A stretch of 64,000 nucleotides of DNA, taken from Scalesia atractyloides (Eukaryota; Streptophyta; Magnoliopsida; Asterales; Asteraceae). A program made the translations under genes and the position numbers. The notes beneath the pieces are model-generated. The model ran no database searches. It saw nothing but the letters and a program-made list of their open reading frames with translations, and was not told where the DNA came from. Position 1 is the first letter of the stretch. Each line of letters starts with the position of its first letter. Shown here in pieces: positions 46,587 to 59,104 of this stretch. The stretch lies in NCBI GenBank assembly GCA_947069175.1, contig CAMTDV010000009.1, positions 7,819,163 to 7,883,162 on the forward strand, given 5' to 3'.

Positions 46587-46749
46587 GTTTGGGGGGTGTT
46601 TGAAGAACCACTTTAGAGTTTTAGTAACCTCTTTCATGTGACAACATGTCGGTGTCACTTACGATCGCGTGGGACGTTAAGCTTTGTGAAGAAGATCCTT
46701 CTTTCCAAGTGAGTTCTACTAACCTTTTTACATGTTTTAGGGGTAAGCA
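46587..46749. other. Short gap between two LTRs
   Basis: 163 bp with no gene. It holds AAGTGAGTTCTACTAACC and TTTTAGGGGTAAGCA near the right end, probably older LTR-derived sequence that received the next insertion. Confidence 0.4.
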
Positions 46750-46880
46750 TGTGAAAACCCGAACCTTCCCGTTACGTTCCATCATATGTCGTTACTACGT
46801 GATATTAATAAATGTGATTTAATCTGTAAAGTTGGTTGCTTACATATACGTGTGCACAAATATATGGTTATACTAGAATT

Positions 46881-47436
46881 CAGGGCCGTCTCCGAAAATG
46901 TTTAAAAGTTTTTGGACCCTGGGCGAGATAAAAGAACTGGGCCCTATCCGCCCTAGTAAAACAAGAATTCAAGGTCGTTGCGTCGATCAAACTCGATTAC
47001 GAACACTATAACAAACCGAACAAGTTCAAATCAGTCGAATAATTTGTAAAAACAATATATTTTAGAAGTTAAAAGAAAAACAAAATATGTTTGTAATTAA
47101 TAATAATTAATACTAAAACAATAAAAGAATTAGATTATTTACAGAAAATAAAAAGAAAACTTAAGTAATACAAGAGAAAAGGGAAATCTTATGTGTGGAG
47201 TATGACAGATCAAAATTCTAAAAAAATGTTAGCAACCTGTTTCGAACTAAACACACAAAACTTAGAAGGCATGCAGCCTACCGCTGGGCTACAATTGATG
47301 GTTTGTTATAAATATTGGGTTTCGATTATATATATAATATAATGTATATATAAAATATTTGAAATCTTTTACGGGCCCTTTTACGTTTTTGACCCTGAGT
47401 CGGCGCCCACCCCGCACATGCTCAGGGCCGGCCTTG
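46881..47436. mobile_element. hAT MITE with perfect 8-bp target duplication
   Basis: Left end CAGGGCCGTC, right end complement CAAGGCCGGC. Flanked by identical CTAGAATT at 46873-46880 and 47437-47444, the 8-bp duplication diagnostic of hAT elements. 556 bp with no transposase, and inserted in the surrounding LTR. The interior includes a tRNA-like module. Confidence 0.9.
47235..47295 (-). repeat. tRNA-like module inside the hAT MITE
   Basis: Minus strand: A-box TAGCCCAGCGG (complement of 47281-47291) and B-box-like AGTTCGAAACA (complement of 47238-47248). Spacing fits a tRNA-derived sequence. Arms are decayed. Confidence 0.5.
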
Positions 47437-47934
47437 CTAGAATTGATTAATAAATATTATATGCATATATGAATGATTGTGAACATTGTTGCAAATATGT
47501 TAATCAATACCAACACCAACCGTACACTCTAGACATTAGTGTGCCGCCAATTAATGCAAGCCGCACACCCCCACTCAGCTAGCACACCTCGCCTACTCCC
47601 TCACCCTTTTTTATTCTAGGTCCAATACAAGGCAGAACAGGCCCAATAAAGGCCCACATATCGCACTAGCACATGATTGTGTGCGGAATCTTTTCATTTG
47701 GGTATAAATATCTATAAGCTGCAAACCCTAGCACTTTTCCCTAAGAATATTGGATGGCAACAACTTTTAGAAACATTCTCTCCTCTTTTTTTTAACGGAA
47801 AATTTTGGATTACTGACGGACCACTGAAGTATCATCATGCCACCGGCGAAACCACCCGATCATATCCATCTCCACTAGGCAATAATGTCTCACCAATTCA
47901 GGAGGAAACCCAATAAATATGGGAAAAACCCCCT

Positions 47935-48005
47935 TGTGAGAATCGAACTCAGGACCTATTGGTCCCAAAGCGTTATCTCACCCCCAAGATGCCACTAGAC
48001 TATAA
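47935..48005 (-). repeat. tRNA-like (SINE head) module in the LTR
   Basis: Minus strand: A-box TAGTCTAGTGG (complement of 47992-48002) and B-box GAGTTCGATTCTC (complement of 47938-47950). Both match consensus well, but no acceptor stem forms. Confidence 0.58.
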
Positions 48006-50158
48006 AGCTAAGACCATTCTCTCCTCTTTTAAAAACCCTAAAACATTCTTGTTCCGTTTTGGAGTTTGGTGGCGGCATCACCTTCTCAAACATTTCAACA
48101 GCAGCCTGTACTCATACTAGTGGAGCTTCATTTCCCTTTTCCTTTCATTCCACAATCTCCTACATCTCAAACTTCCGGTTAGGGTGTTAGCACCATTTGA
48201 TTCTTTTATACATTATACTCTATATGCTTGATGATAGTGTGTTAAAGGTTTGATATGATATTCATGAAATCTAATTTCTTTTTGTGTTTGGGATAATATG
48301 TTTAGTGGTTAAACAAAGATCTAGGGTTGTACTAGAATCAAGATTCAATATTGTTTTAAATTGAAAACAGATTTTATAGAAATGAAAGGTGTATGTGTCC
48401 AAAAGGGACTTTTGATGATTATACAAAGATCTAAGGATATACATAATGGTAGTTGACCCTGATAATGTTGTTTTGATTCATTGATAATGTTAGAAAAACT
48501 AAGGATTTTATATGTGTGCAATGTGTTAAGGATTCTAGCTACATGAAATTGTATAAATCTTGTTTGATGATTATTGATGAAAATGAAACATAGATTCATT
48601 ATGTTGATAAAACAATGAAATGATGCATGTTATGATTATTGAGGATGTAGAAATGTGGGTCGGTTTTGATGTTTTCCCGATGATCGGGGTGTATGGATCT
48701 GGTTATGTATAGCATGTATTATGAACACCATATTAGAATTCTTAAAGAATGATGCAAAAAGTTGTGCCTTTGCGTATTTTAATGAATGAATACTGTTTGA
48801 GACCGTACACCTCATCTCACACAAAGGATGGCCGCACACTCTTGTAAGTGCAAACGATGATGCACCATGTACACTTAAATGGTGCATAATCACACAACAG
48901 TGCATTATACACCCCTAAACAGCACACTGTACAAGTGAATTATGCATGGCCGCACACTTGTGATTGTATCACACACTCAAGAGGGGCTGGACAGTTAATA
49001 ATGGGTCGCACCCTCACTTTCACTGGGCCACTAACATTCTCGTATTGGGCCGCACACCTGGAATTGGGTCGTACACTGCATTGGCCCACACACATTGAGT
49101 TGTACATTATATTTGAGCCGCACACTGATGTGCCTACATTCTTGGACTGTCCAAGTGGCCGTTAACTGTGTTACGTGGGTTATAAATTCATGAATGGCCT
49201 GCATACTTTACATGATACGTGATGTTTTAGCTTGTACGCTACGTGTAGGAAAATACGTGAATTGCTTGTATAACAAATCTGATACATATTGGTAACCATA
49301 GTAGGACGTGGTTGACCAACTTTAAAACAAGTAAAATTACTTGCCGAGCTAAGCAAAGGTGAGTTCACACATTTTACTAAAAACATGTATTCTCGGTGGT
49401 TGGGAACGGAACGAACTTCACTTTCCCTGGTTTGGGATTGCCTGGTATTCCTGGTTTGAAATACTGTTAAATGCTATTTATATTTCATGACCTAGCATAC
49501 TAAACGAAACTCTATCACGAAATCCCCACTTTCTATATCGATTAATCACCTGGCCTGGTGAGCAGGATATTAGTTGATAGCGCTATTAGGTTTTGACCAA
49601 CCTCACACCGTGCCTTTGAGGAGGGGCATGAACTAGTATGCCTTGGCAACCGTCAATGATGATAAACGTTGACAAACGGGGCAACAACAACGATGTCCGC
49701 AAGTATTCGGTATCATGTAGTTTATTAGCTTACAGATGGGGTAGCTCCCTATAACATGATTATAAATGAGTAATTTAACAACATACGTTTTTGGAAAATA
49801 AAAATGGAAAACCGTGAACTCGCCAACTTCATTGTTGACACTCTACTGCATGCTTTGCAGGACCGTAGGTACAGCTCGAGAGCTTGCAGCGGAGGAGTGT
49901 AGTGGTCGCATTGAACCTTGTTGGGTTCCTAATAAAATCCATGAACTTTAAACTATTATTCGGATTATTAAACTGTTAAACTCTATGCTTTCACTTCTAA
50001 CTCTAAACGTTTTTTTTAACTTTAACTTTAGTCACTAATCGTATTGTGGTGATGGATTTACTTTATTTAACTGTTCAATATGATTGGTGGCATGATCCTG
50101 GTCAATATGTCACACGCCTTGTGGTAGTACTCCGCACGTGAAAAATGAGGGTGTGACA

Positions 50159-52080
50159 GAGCATACATGCTTTTATTATGCTTAACTTAAATGATGAGTT
50201 TTGTGTCGTAACGTCTAAAAAATCTTTTTAGATGAGTTTATATTTTCAGAGAGTTAAGTAAATTGGTAGTATTCTGGGTTTAGCCTTGAATGGATGTCTT
50301 GTTAGTTTGGGTACGAATTTGCTTATATGTGGAATAATGGAGTTAGATGGTAGTATGGGATATCATTGTAGGTTGGTGTCCAGTCGTATGACATGAGTTA
50401 TGTAGGATTGTAATTATAGTGGTTCTAAAGTTGTTTCAGCGTTGATGATGAAGGGTTACAAATGTGGATTTAAAATGTGAGGTGAATATTTAGTGTGCAA
50501 TGTGTTAATGGGAACGCTTGTGTGAGTGAATAGTTGTGTCTAGAGATAATGGAAAAAGATAAATGATGAACAAAAGAGGTGTGTGGTTAATGCATGATTT
50601 TGTGATGTTGATGAGCTCTTAGATATATAGAGTGTGTTCATGTACTATGTATGATAAAGCATCCTTGCGATATTTGTATGGGACATCGATAGTAGACGAT
50701 ATTGATGTGTTCAAATTGAGATGGGGGTCATCCGTAGTAGAAGATGCGGACCTGCCCCCAAAGAGATGATTTAGTCATGTCTTTGTGATGTTACTCAAAT
50801 TGCATGTAGGATCCCCACCTTATGCGACTTACATGTTCACTTTAGACGAATTGTGTATTCATGTGTAACTATTGATGTTGTTAATTGTGTACCATTGATC
50901 GTGATGTGTTAGAATACCATTATGAGGTCGAGTGTTGGTCTTAGCCATGCAGTGGGTTGCATTGGCTAAAGGTCTATATGGGGACATATATGTAGGTCTT
51001 GGTTTAGACGATATAGATTCCGGTACCAGGTCAATTTGGGTTAACTCTTTTGTGTGGGTTGTTACCAATTAGGTTAAGACGGTTTTGGTGAGTTTATGTG
51101 TAATCAAATAAAGTGATTCGATATTGGTTTAATTCCTATAAACATAAATGGTAGAACTTATTCAATGCATGTATGTTAGATTGGCTTATGCGTGAGGCTC
51201 CTTGTGAATTATGGTCATGGCATTCGTACTTTTCGTGTTTTTAATTAAAAATGGATGTTAGTATGTTTTTATTTAAACTTGACGATGTTTTAAATTACTT
51301 TTCCGTTGCATATTTTTGGTAACATAACAAGTCTTTTAGACTTTTCGATGTAATGATGTCCAATCGAAAGTATATTACCCACTTGAGATTAGGGGTGTTC
51401 ATTGGTGAAAACCAACATAACCGAACCATATGAAACCAGATGGAACTCGAACCATAACTTATTTATAAATTCAAAAGTAAGGACCAAACAAATATTGGGT
51501 GGGTCAGTTGTGGTCCTTTCAGGTTGGGTCAAGATTGAATTAACACATACATTCAAGAAATCCACCAAAATATCCCAATTAAGATGGCTAGGCAATCGAA
51601 TGAGTATGTGTTTTGCCGGAAAATAGAGATAGGTTTTTTTTTTGGTGATTTTAATATTATGTCAATGATGGAAATTGATATAATTTTCTTGTTATGGGTA
51701 TCAAATAAATGAAAATTGCTGGAATTTTCTGGATAATGTGGTGAATACTTCGATCTTCATATGACTTTTTTCCAAAAAAAATATGTTTTAAAATACATTA
51801 TTGTATCTTTTAAAGCTTCCAATAAAAATTATATTTCTATACTTGTATTGTATTGGTGACTAAAATTCATAAACAGTCTTTTTTGAAAAAAAAAAACCCT
51901 AGAGTTGATGGTTTTAACTTTAAGTATAGTTTGCTTAATAGATATTATTGTTTTATGGCTTGTAAAACATATAGAATATAGTTATTTAGGATGGTTGGGG
52001 CACGGGTATGATGAATGTGAAGCACCACCGTAAGTGCCCCTTTCACGGTTGTGATGAGTTTGGCCGTAAGACCTTGCGTG
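50159..52080. other. Gene-free stretch between two LTRs
   Basis: No open frame with family resemblance. A GGGGTGTTCATTGG start of an AACCGAACC-type repeat lies at 51,390. The remainder is AT-rich and unassigned. Confidence 0.5.
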
Positions 52081-55000
52081 TTATAAGTAACTTTTATAAA
52101 AGAATTTGCATTAAGTAATAATAATGCAAATATATAACGATCCGAATTCCTAAGTTACTTTGAACTTTACAAGTATTTCAAAATCTTTTAACATATTAAC
52201 ATAATTTGATTTGGTAACGTTTCAATCGAAATGCGGAAGCTTTATCCTTGATCGTGTTCGGTTCTTCGTTGAGCTTGTTCGTCATCCAGCATCCCAAGAT
52301 ATTCCTACATTTCATAAACCATGAAATGGTTACTCATACGAACTTATAACGTGTTTAAATCAAGTCCCATCACAAACTTTCATATATGAAACCTTGGAAC
52401 CCGTCTATACGGACCCGAAAGCTCTAAAGAATCAAACAAAAGAATTCAAAATTTTTGGTTGAAACCCGCCGTAGGTTACGGTTGCCTTACCGTAGCCTAC
52501 GGTAGGCTTAAACGTCCAAAAACAGCCATTCTGGACCGTAAGCTACGGTCTGGACCGTAGCCTACGGTTCATCCAACTCAAACCAGAAACACCGGACCGT
52601 AAGTGACGGTTCGGAACCATAACTTACGGTTTGGGCCATCTGCAGCTTTTCTATTTTTTTTTGTTTTCGCTAAAATCCTCATAACTTTTCGTTACAAGTC
52701 CGTTTTCCTTCATTTTCGATTCCACGCGATCGTAATTTGATTCCCCACATTTAGAATCAAAACCATCATTCAAAACAATAATTTCTTACCCTTTATAATT
52801 GGTGTAAGATTTAATTCGTACAAATATTTTGACCCGTTGATGGATTTAAGCACTTTAAGCCTAAATCTCGCTTTTTCTTTCCTTACCTCCTATTCTTACA
52901 TTAATACTTTTATTTATCTTCCACCACAATTATATTTGTGGTGATTTGCTATAGTAAAATCATCTATTCCGAAATCTACCCTTCGGCTAGGCAATTTACG
53001 AAAAAAAAATCCAATACAAGGCATTAGACCAAAAAGGCTAATACATTTCACTTACTACCAGAAAGGATTGTTCAATTTATAAAACTCATATTTAAACTAC
53101 CCTTAAGGGTCGTTTGCCCGATTTATCATCCTAGGGCGCTTTAGTCAATGTAAGCCCTTTTTTTCCGTAAAAGACTCTTAAAAGTGTAATTTGACCAAAT
53201 AGGCACTTTTGAACCATGTTCCATTTAAAATCACTATGTTCCCAAGAACATAATATTCCCCATTTATATGATTCGATATACCTCACCTAGGTAATCCATT
53301 ATCCACCCGTGACTCGTTTAACTCTTGTCGGACTCTAGCCCTCATTGAGATTTTGACCCATCACACATACCTGGCTCGGGTCAAAGTATTGACCCGTTTT
53401 AATACTTTGCTTTAATACCAATTTCCATTCGCTATTCACTCCTGTGAGCATAAGACTCGACAAACAAACATTAGTCGATATTGTCAAATGGTGATATCAT
53501 CACCTTTTGACCCGTTTGGTCTAAATAATCATTTTATCCTTGTAAGTTGGTATTTATTTACCATCTCGTTCATGTAACCCATTCCGGTTTACACCGTACA
53601 ATTATATTACTTAAAACAAATTCTTAATTCTTTTGACCCATCATGGCTTACCCCATAGGGTGTCTTTTCAAACCTAATGTTCATCCGTTAAGTCGTAACC
53701 GAATTACCGTATTACCCTTTTTACTCATTATGAGTTACACCATAAGGTAACTTAAATCAAAACTCGTTGTTTATTCGTCATTGGATGACCGAATTACCGT
53801 TTTACTCATTTTTAACCATCAAACATGGTTTCATATTATTTTCACTTAATTCGTCCCGTATTATTACACATCGGAACATCATACTCCGATTACTTATTTA
53901 CCTTATTCGTAATCAATACAATAAGGAGATGTTCTACAAAATAAAAAGGGTGTAAGCTTTACTTACCTTGCATCCGGTTATGCTTTTCCCGTGTATTTGA
54001 TCCGTTTGACCCGCTTCTTCCAAGCCTCCACCTAGCTTGTCAGGCGTCAAACTATTATTCATCATTCGTAAGATGGTTAGTTTAGTCATCGTCTATCATG
54101 ACTATCCCATCTTACGCATTTTATCAAAATCACCATTTGATATTTATTATAGATCTGTTTGACTTTTAAAAGTCAACTGTCTATTTACATATGTAAATGC
54201 ACAAATAAGTTCTACAAGCTTACTTAGGCATTTCATCAAACACCTTGTGGGCATGAATTTTTACACTACTTCTATCAAGTCCATGATTGAACTATTAGCC
54301 ATGTACATACAACTTATAACATCAAAATGGTTGGAATGTTCAATTAGCACCTAAACTCAATGTGTCAAACATCCAATACACTATTTTCATCATAACATAC
54401 TTAACTCATTTCATGGCAACTATGAACATACATTTAAACTTATAATTTGTTCAAGTATTTTTCCTGATACTACCATACATGATGGTTTTAAACATGATTA
54501 CATCATAAACTTTACCATATCATCAAAACCCACTTGATAATCTACTTGTTCATCACTTAGAAGTAACCTTACATCAAGTACTTCATAATTTCATACATAA
54601 ACATCTAATTTCATCTATGGATCATAATCCATCAATTTATTTGCAAGTAACCTACTTGTCTCGAATTTCAACTTTAACCAATCTAGGTTTTACGGCATAC
54701 CTTATGATCCCCTTGACTTGGTGATCGTTTATATACGTTCGTGCTTCAATTCGGGTCTTGAATTGACCTTCAATTTGAAGATTTTGTTGAACTAGGGTTT
54801 GCACCCCTTGTTCTTGCTCCTGGTTAATCACATACACACACTTAATATTTGTGTTATGTGTTAGTTTTGTGTTTTAATAACATAAGTTTCCTTTTTTGCA
54901 ACTTTGGTCCCTTAAATTTAGTTTTGATTATAATATACTACAACTCATTGTTTTATTATCTATTTACATATTACTAACTAGGTTAATTATTCCTAGTTAT

Positions 55001-55093
55001 ATTGTTCACGAGTCACTTTACCACAAACGGTATTTTACCCGCTTTTTAATGTTAACGTGATTTGGTTACCAAACCCGTTTTTGGGGTGTTACA
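52081..55093 (-). repeat. LTR of a gypsy-type element, minus strand (left end approximate)
   Basis: The plus-strand end TTTTTGGGGTGTTACA at 55093 reads on the minus strand as TGTAACACCCCAAAAACG, a typical LTR start. The interior has repeated GACCCGTTT motifs and, at 52,489-52,631, five ACCGTANNNTACGGT-type palindromes. The left boundary is not fixed: CACCA occurs both after 55093 and at 52,023-52,028, but no TG end adjoins it. A 61-codon minus frame at 54,652-54,837 resembles nothing known. Confidence 0.55.
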
Positions 55094-55655
55094 CACCATA
55101 ACGGTCGTGGATGAGTGTTTTATGTGTGGATTTGACATTGATATTGATTAAAAGAATGAGGTGTTAAATTGTGATTAGGTATGATATTTATTTTGAAATG
55201 TTATGGGTATTACAAGTGTGATGAGTGAAATATGAAAAAACAAAATACCAAATGATGATTGGATGTAATAGTTGTGATGAATGCCCCCATCCACCCTTAG
55301 AACGCTCACAGTTTCAATCTCCCATGAGGTTCAATTATGCATTTAACAATAAAACATCCAGTTCAGATGGGTTAAATATTTCAACATTACATAAGGTGTT
55401 GAAATATTATCTCTTTCAAGGGTTCAAGTTTTATTATAAATATAAAAAGTAATATAAATTTAGAAGACGTGTGTTTGTATGCCACATACAATTTTGATGT
55501 ATTAAATATTTTAACACTAAGGCCAAGGGGTGTGGAAAATGGAAGACTTTAAGGAAGCCAACATAGCTTCAGTCCCTAGTTAGACCCTTTAAATTCTTAT
55601 TGAGTCCAGCACTATATAAAACAAAACAAAAAAAAGAGTTCCACTTTGAATTAGT
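55094..55655. other. Gene-free stretch
   Basis: Nothing recognisable. A 75-codon frame at 55,225-55,452 shows no family features. Confidence 0.5.
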
Positions 55656-55659
55656 GTGT

Positions 55660-55980
55660 TAAAAAGTTGGTTTAGTGGTTAGTCACTTGATTTCTCTCAT
55701 TGAGGTCCCAAGTTCAATTTCTACTAGCATCACTTTGAAGGACATTGGTGGTGGCAATGAAGTTTAGAACTAGGCCTCTCTGGAGGTCGCCAGTTCCAAA
55801 CCGAGCCGAACCGGGTTTTACAACAGTGGGTCTTCGGATGGGCGGGTTTTCTCCGGAACTGGTGACTTTGTGGCTCGGGTATGCATCCAACTCTGACCGT
55901 TATGAATGAGATAATGTATTTGCTTAATTGAGAGTATCTCAAGATACTTTCCGGTAATTTAATTGGCCGTTAAAAAAAGA
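55660..55980 (+). mobile_element. SINE copy 2
   Basis: A-box TGGTTTAGTGG (55668-55678) and B-box-like AGTTCAATTTC (55711-55721). The body has GGCGGGTTTTCTCCGGAACT, and the tail AATTGGCCGTTAAAAAAAG matches copy 1 at 37,705-37,996. The pol III promoter is better preserved than in copy 1. Confidence 0.7.
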
Positions 55981-56085
55981 ATTATTCATCGTATCACCTC
56001 ATAAACGAAATAACATCGTCCATAAAGAATTATTCATCAAATTACCTCATAAACGAAATAAAATCGTCCGAAACTCCCAGGTTAT
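55980..56085 (+). repeat. About 50-bp tandem duplication beside the SINE
   Basis: AATTATTCATC...CACCTCATAAACGAAATAA occurs twice in a row immediately after the SINE tail. Confidence 0.8.
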
Positions 56086-56650
56086 TTATTTCCACAATCT
56101 ACCTACCACTTTAAAGTTTAAATACTTTATACTTGTTTTCACAAACCCTCACACACCATTAACCTTCTTCCTCTCATCTTCCAGTCAACTGTCGCCGCCG
56201 CTAACACCACCAGCTGACCACCGTCGACGGCTGCACGATCCTTGTAAGTATTTTCTTTATTATTATGCTTCCTTACTTTCGTACCCATAACAGATCCGTA
56301 TTTATTTTTCTTACATAGTCATATTTACTTATCATGGATGATGAAATTAAATGAAATTCGATCGGTTTAATCGGGTTTGAATTTAGATCCATGTTTGCAT
56401 CTGTTCTAAGTTCTTATTATTGTCAAATGTTAAATACTGATCTATATTGACAACCAGGTTAATGTATCATTTCATCAGTTTCAGCAACATCAAATATATG
56501 TTTTTGTCGAAGAGATTGGGTCTGCAATTTATGACTTTGATGGCGATCCGAAGATATGCAATGGAGGATCTTGTTTGTTATGCCGGGTTGCTACAAGAAG
56601 TATATGTGGACTAGACTACTTTCATAAATGTATTGTGATGACATAAGAAA
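56086..56650 (+). repeat. Dispersed gene-like repeat, copy 2
   Basis: Shares order and sequence with 38,770-39,490: C-rich start (GTCGCCGCCGCTAAC), GTAAGT-like donor near 56,245, GTACCCATAACAGATCCG, GTTTGAATTTAGATCCATG and GGACTAGACTACTTTCATAA. No protein is recognised. Confidence 0.55.
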
Positions 56651-57069
56651 CTCGTACACCATGATATAAAGAGCGCAAACGTCCCTTTAGATTGTAATTA
56701 TCAATCTAAAATAAGGAAGTTGCGGATTTGGAAAGGTGTATGATGCTACGGAGAGGTGTACGACGAAATTGAAATGCTTACTAGGCAGTTTCGTTGTTAC
56801 TTCACAAGATGATTCTTATCTATGAGTTTATATCTCATAGAATTTATCAACTACTTTTCATGCATCGGAGGCTCTACGTTACTACATGATGGACTAAATT
56901 ACTTTCATGTCCCGACGGGCTAGACTACTTTCATATTTCTATCAACACTTCACATAGGGTGTTTATGTGAAATAATTTGATTATGATTTGTTTAAATAAG
57001 TTTTTAATATAATTATTGGTTTTCTTTTGTATTAAGTCAAGCAATAAGTCATATCATGAAATGGTGTCA

Positions 57070-57293
57070 ATTAGGGATGAGCATTTGGTACCGGTACTGA
57101 ACCGTACGTATTTCAGTACCGGTATCGGTTCCCATTTTCCTCATTTTTCGTACCGGTACCGGTAGGTAAAACACCGGTAAGTACCGGTACCGAACCGGTG
57201 TATTTGGTACCGTTACCGGTACCACTTTTTTCTGTTTTCCGATACCGATACTTTTGGTACCGAACGGGTACCGAGCTCATCCCTAGTGTCAAT
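57070..57293. mobile_element. GGTACC-rich MITE
   Basis: Left TTAGGGATGAGCATTTGG, right CCGAGCTCATCCCTAG: the ends are inverted copies (AGGGATGAGC). The interior repeats GGTACCGGTAC and its variants at high density. A related end occurs at 36,620. Confidence 0.75.
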
Positions 57294-59100
57294 GAAGACT
57301 GTGTCTTTTATTTACGAAGGTTCAAATAGCCTGACCATATTCTAGTTTGATTTGTTGTTAGCACTTTAACCTCCTAGGAGGTTATTGTTGCATTGAACAT
57401 GTTTCATATTAAACAAAATAAAATATATTCACAAGTTTTATTCAAATGCTTACAACATGTACTTTATGTGTATTAGTCAATAGTCAGTCATGTATATAAC
57501 AATGGATTTTATGTAAATAGCATTTATATGTAAAGAAAAAATCCCTAAAGATATTGTGTTTCTTGTAGGGTCTACTATAATTCATTGTCAAGTTTTGTGT
57601 TCGATCTGTTGCTTCCTCGGCTTCCTCCGCCTCAACCACGTTGACTCGAGTAGCAGTTTAAATATGAGGCGACTAATAATGAGTTAGGATTATTGAGTTA
57701 AAAGTTATTATCATCAATAAAAATTATATTGTGTATGACAAAATATTTCTTTTTTAAAAGTAAACAAGTCGGACCAAATGGACATGTGGTTTTCTGATAT
57801 CATAATCTTTTGTTTAGAAATGATAGTTGATGTTATTGATTTTCTTCTGTATTTAGCATTTAGAGAGAGTTATATGGTTGTGTTTTGGTATTTATAAATA
57901 TTTCTTCCATGTATTTAAGTTTTATAATTATTGTGTTTATCAATGTGAAATTGTGTATCCCGTTTAGTTTAAAAAAAAAATTTAAGTGAGACAACCTTTT
58001 GTTACAATTCTAAAACATTAAAATACACAACTTAAACTTGTGGTTAAAAGATTTCAATTAATACGTCGTTTTAAGGGGTTGTTTGAGTGTTGGTAGAAAA
58101 ATAAGTATGTTCTTGTCTGGTTTGGTGCATTTTGACAAAAATACCATGCTGAATCGCTAACTACATTTTCAAGAAACGCCGGACTGGCTAATTTTACGAT
58201 TTGGTTTTGGCAGGTTGAACCGATTTTTTAATTTTGTTCTTTCAAAATAATTTGTTTGTATTAAAACTTCTAAAAATGATGAAAATTCAATTTTTGATTA
58301 TATACATATACGTATCTACGCATGGAGCCGATTTTAAGTTCAAATCAGACTGTTAAAATCATTTAAAACTGAAATTGTTTTGAAATCTCAAAACTGCCAA
58401 ACATGCATTCAGAATTATCAAATAAGTCTCGGTGTTGTTGAGTGTTTGACTAAAGTGTGGATAAAACAATTGGTATATAAATTTAACAAACGTTAGTTTT
58501 ATTTAAATCACATATAAGAAATTTATATCCTTAAAAGTCCTCAGTAGGTAATGTATAATGATTATTTTTTACTAGTACGTACTTGTAGTATTGCAAAACA
58601 ATGATGTTTTTTTTTTTACTTTATTTTAATTTGTATAATACAATATTTATTATTAAATCAATAATTAATTGACTTTTAATGATTTTTCTCTATGAAAAGT
58701 TGGTAAAGCATAAGACCAGTTAAAATATCTATTTTATATACAAATAAACGATTATTTCATCATATTCTAAAATAATAATGAAATTACTTAATGATTTATT
58801 AAACCCGTTAAAAATCTCAATTTAATTTAATTAAATTTAATATAATAACGTAATTATTTAATGGATTATTTTTATTTTAATGGTTGACTCTTTTCTAACA
58901 TTCTAAATGCCTCACTTTTTCTAGTGTCTTTATTTGAACTCTATGAGTAATTGAGTATATGTCCAATGAAACCGTATTAGTAGACAATGAATAGATAGTC
59001 ACACATGAAACCGTATTAGTAGACAATGAATAAAGATAGTCACACTTGTTATATGTGTACTAGACTACCATCATTCATGTGTCAACGTTAACGCTAACAA
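57294..59100. other. AT-rich gene-free stretch
   Basis: No gene. A direct duplication of about 43 bp (GAAACCGTATTAGTAGACAA block) lies at 58,967-59,048. Otherwise unassigned. Confidence 0.5.
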
Positions 59101-59104
59101 TATG

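Larger units (their letters stand above)
46750..50158 (+). mobile_element. Solo-LTR-like element, 3,409 bp including a nested MITE
   Basis: Begins TGTGAAAACCCGAACC at 46750 and ends GAGGGTGTGACA at 50158. Flanks AAGCA (46745-46749) and GAGCA (50159-50163) match at four of five bases. Without the nested hAT MITE it is about 2.85 kb. No retrotransposon genes are inside. Repeated GCCGCACAC motifs occupy 48,830-49,130, the position where related LTRs carry palindromes. A tRNA-like module lies at 47,935-48,005. Confidence 0.72.

Noticed and set aside
52021..52030. Left boundary of the minus-strand LTR at CACCA
   Set aside because: The 5-mer matches the right flank, but the adjoining bases are CC rather than a TG terminus, so the boundary is left open.
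54652..54837. Minus-strand 61-codon frame starting MYVINQEQEQ
   Set aside because: It sits in a presumed LTR, is short, and resembles no protein I know.
58075..58440. MITE suggested by AAGGGGTTGTTTGAGTGTTG
   Set aside because: No convincing matching inverted end or target duplication was found to the right.
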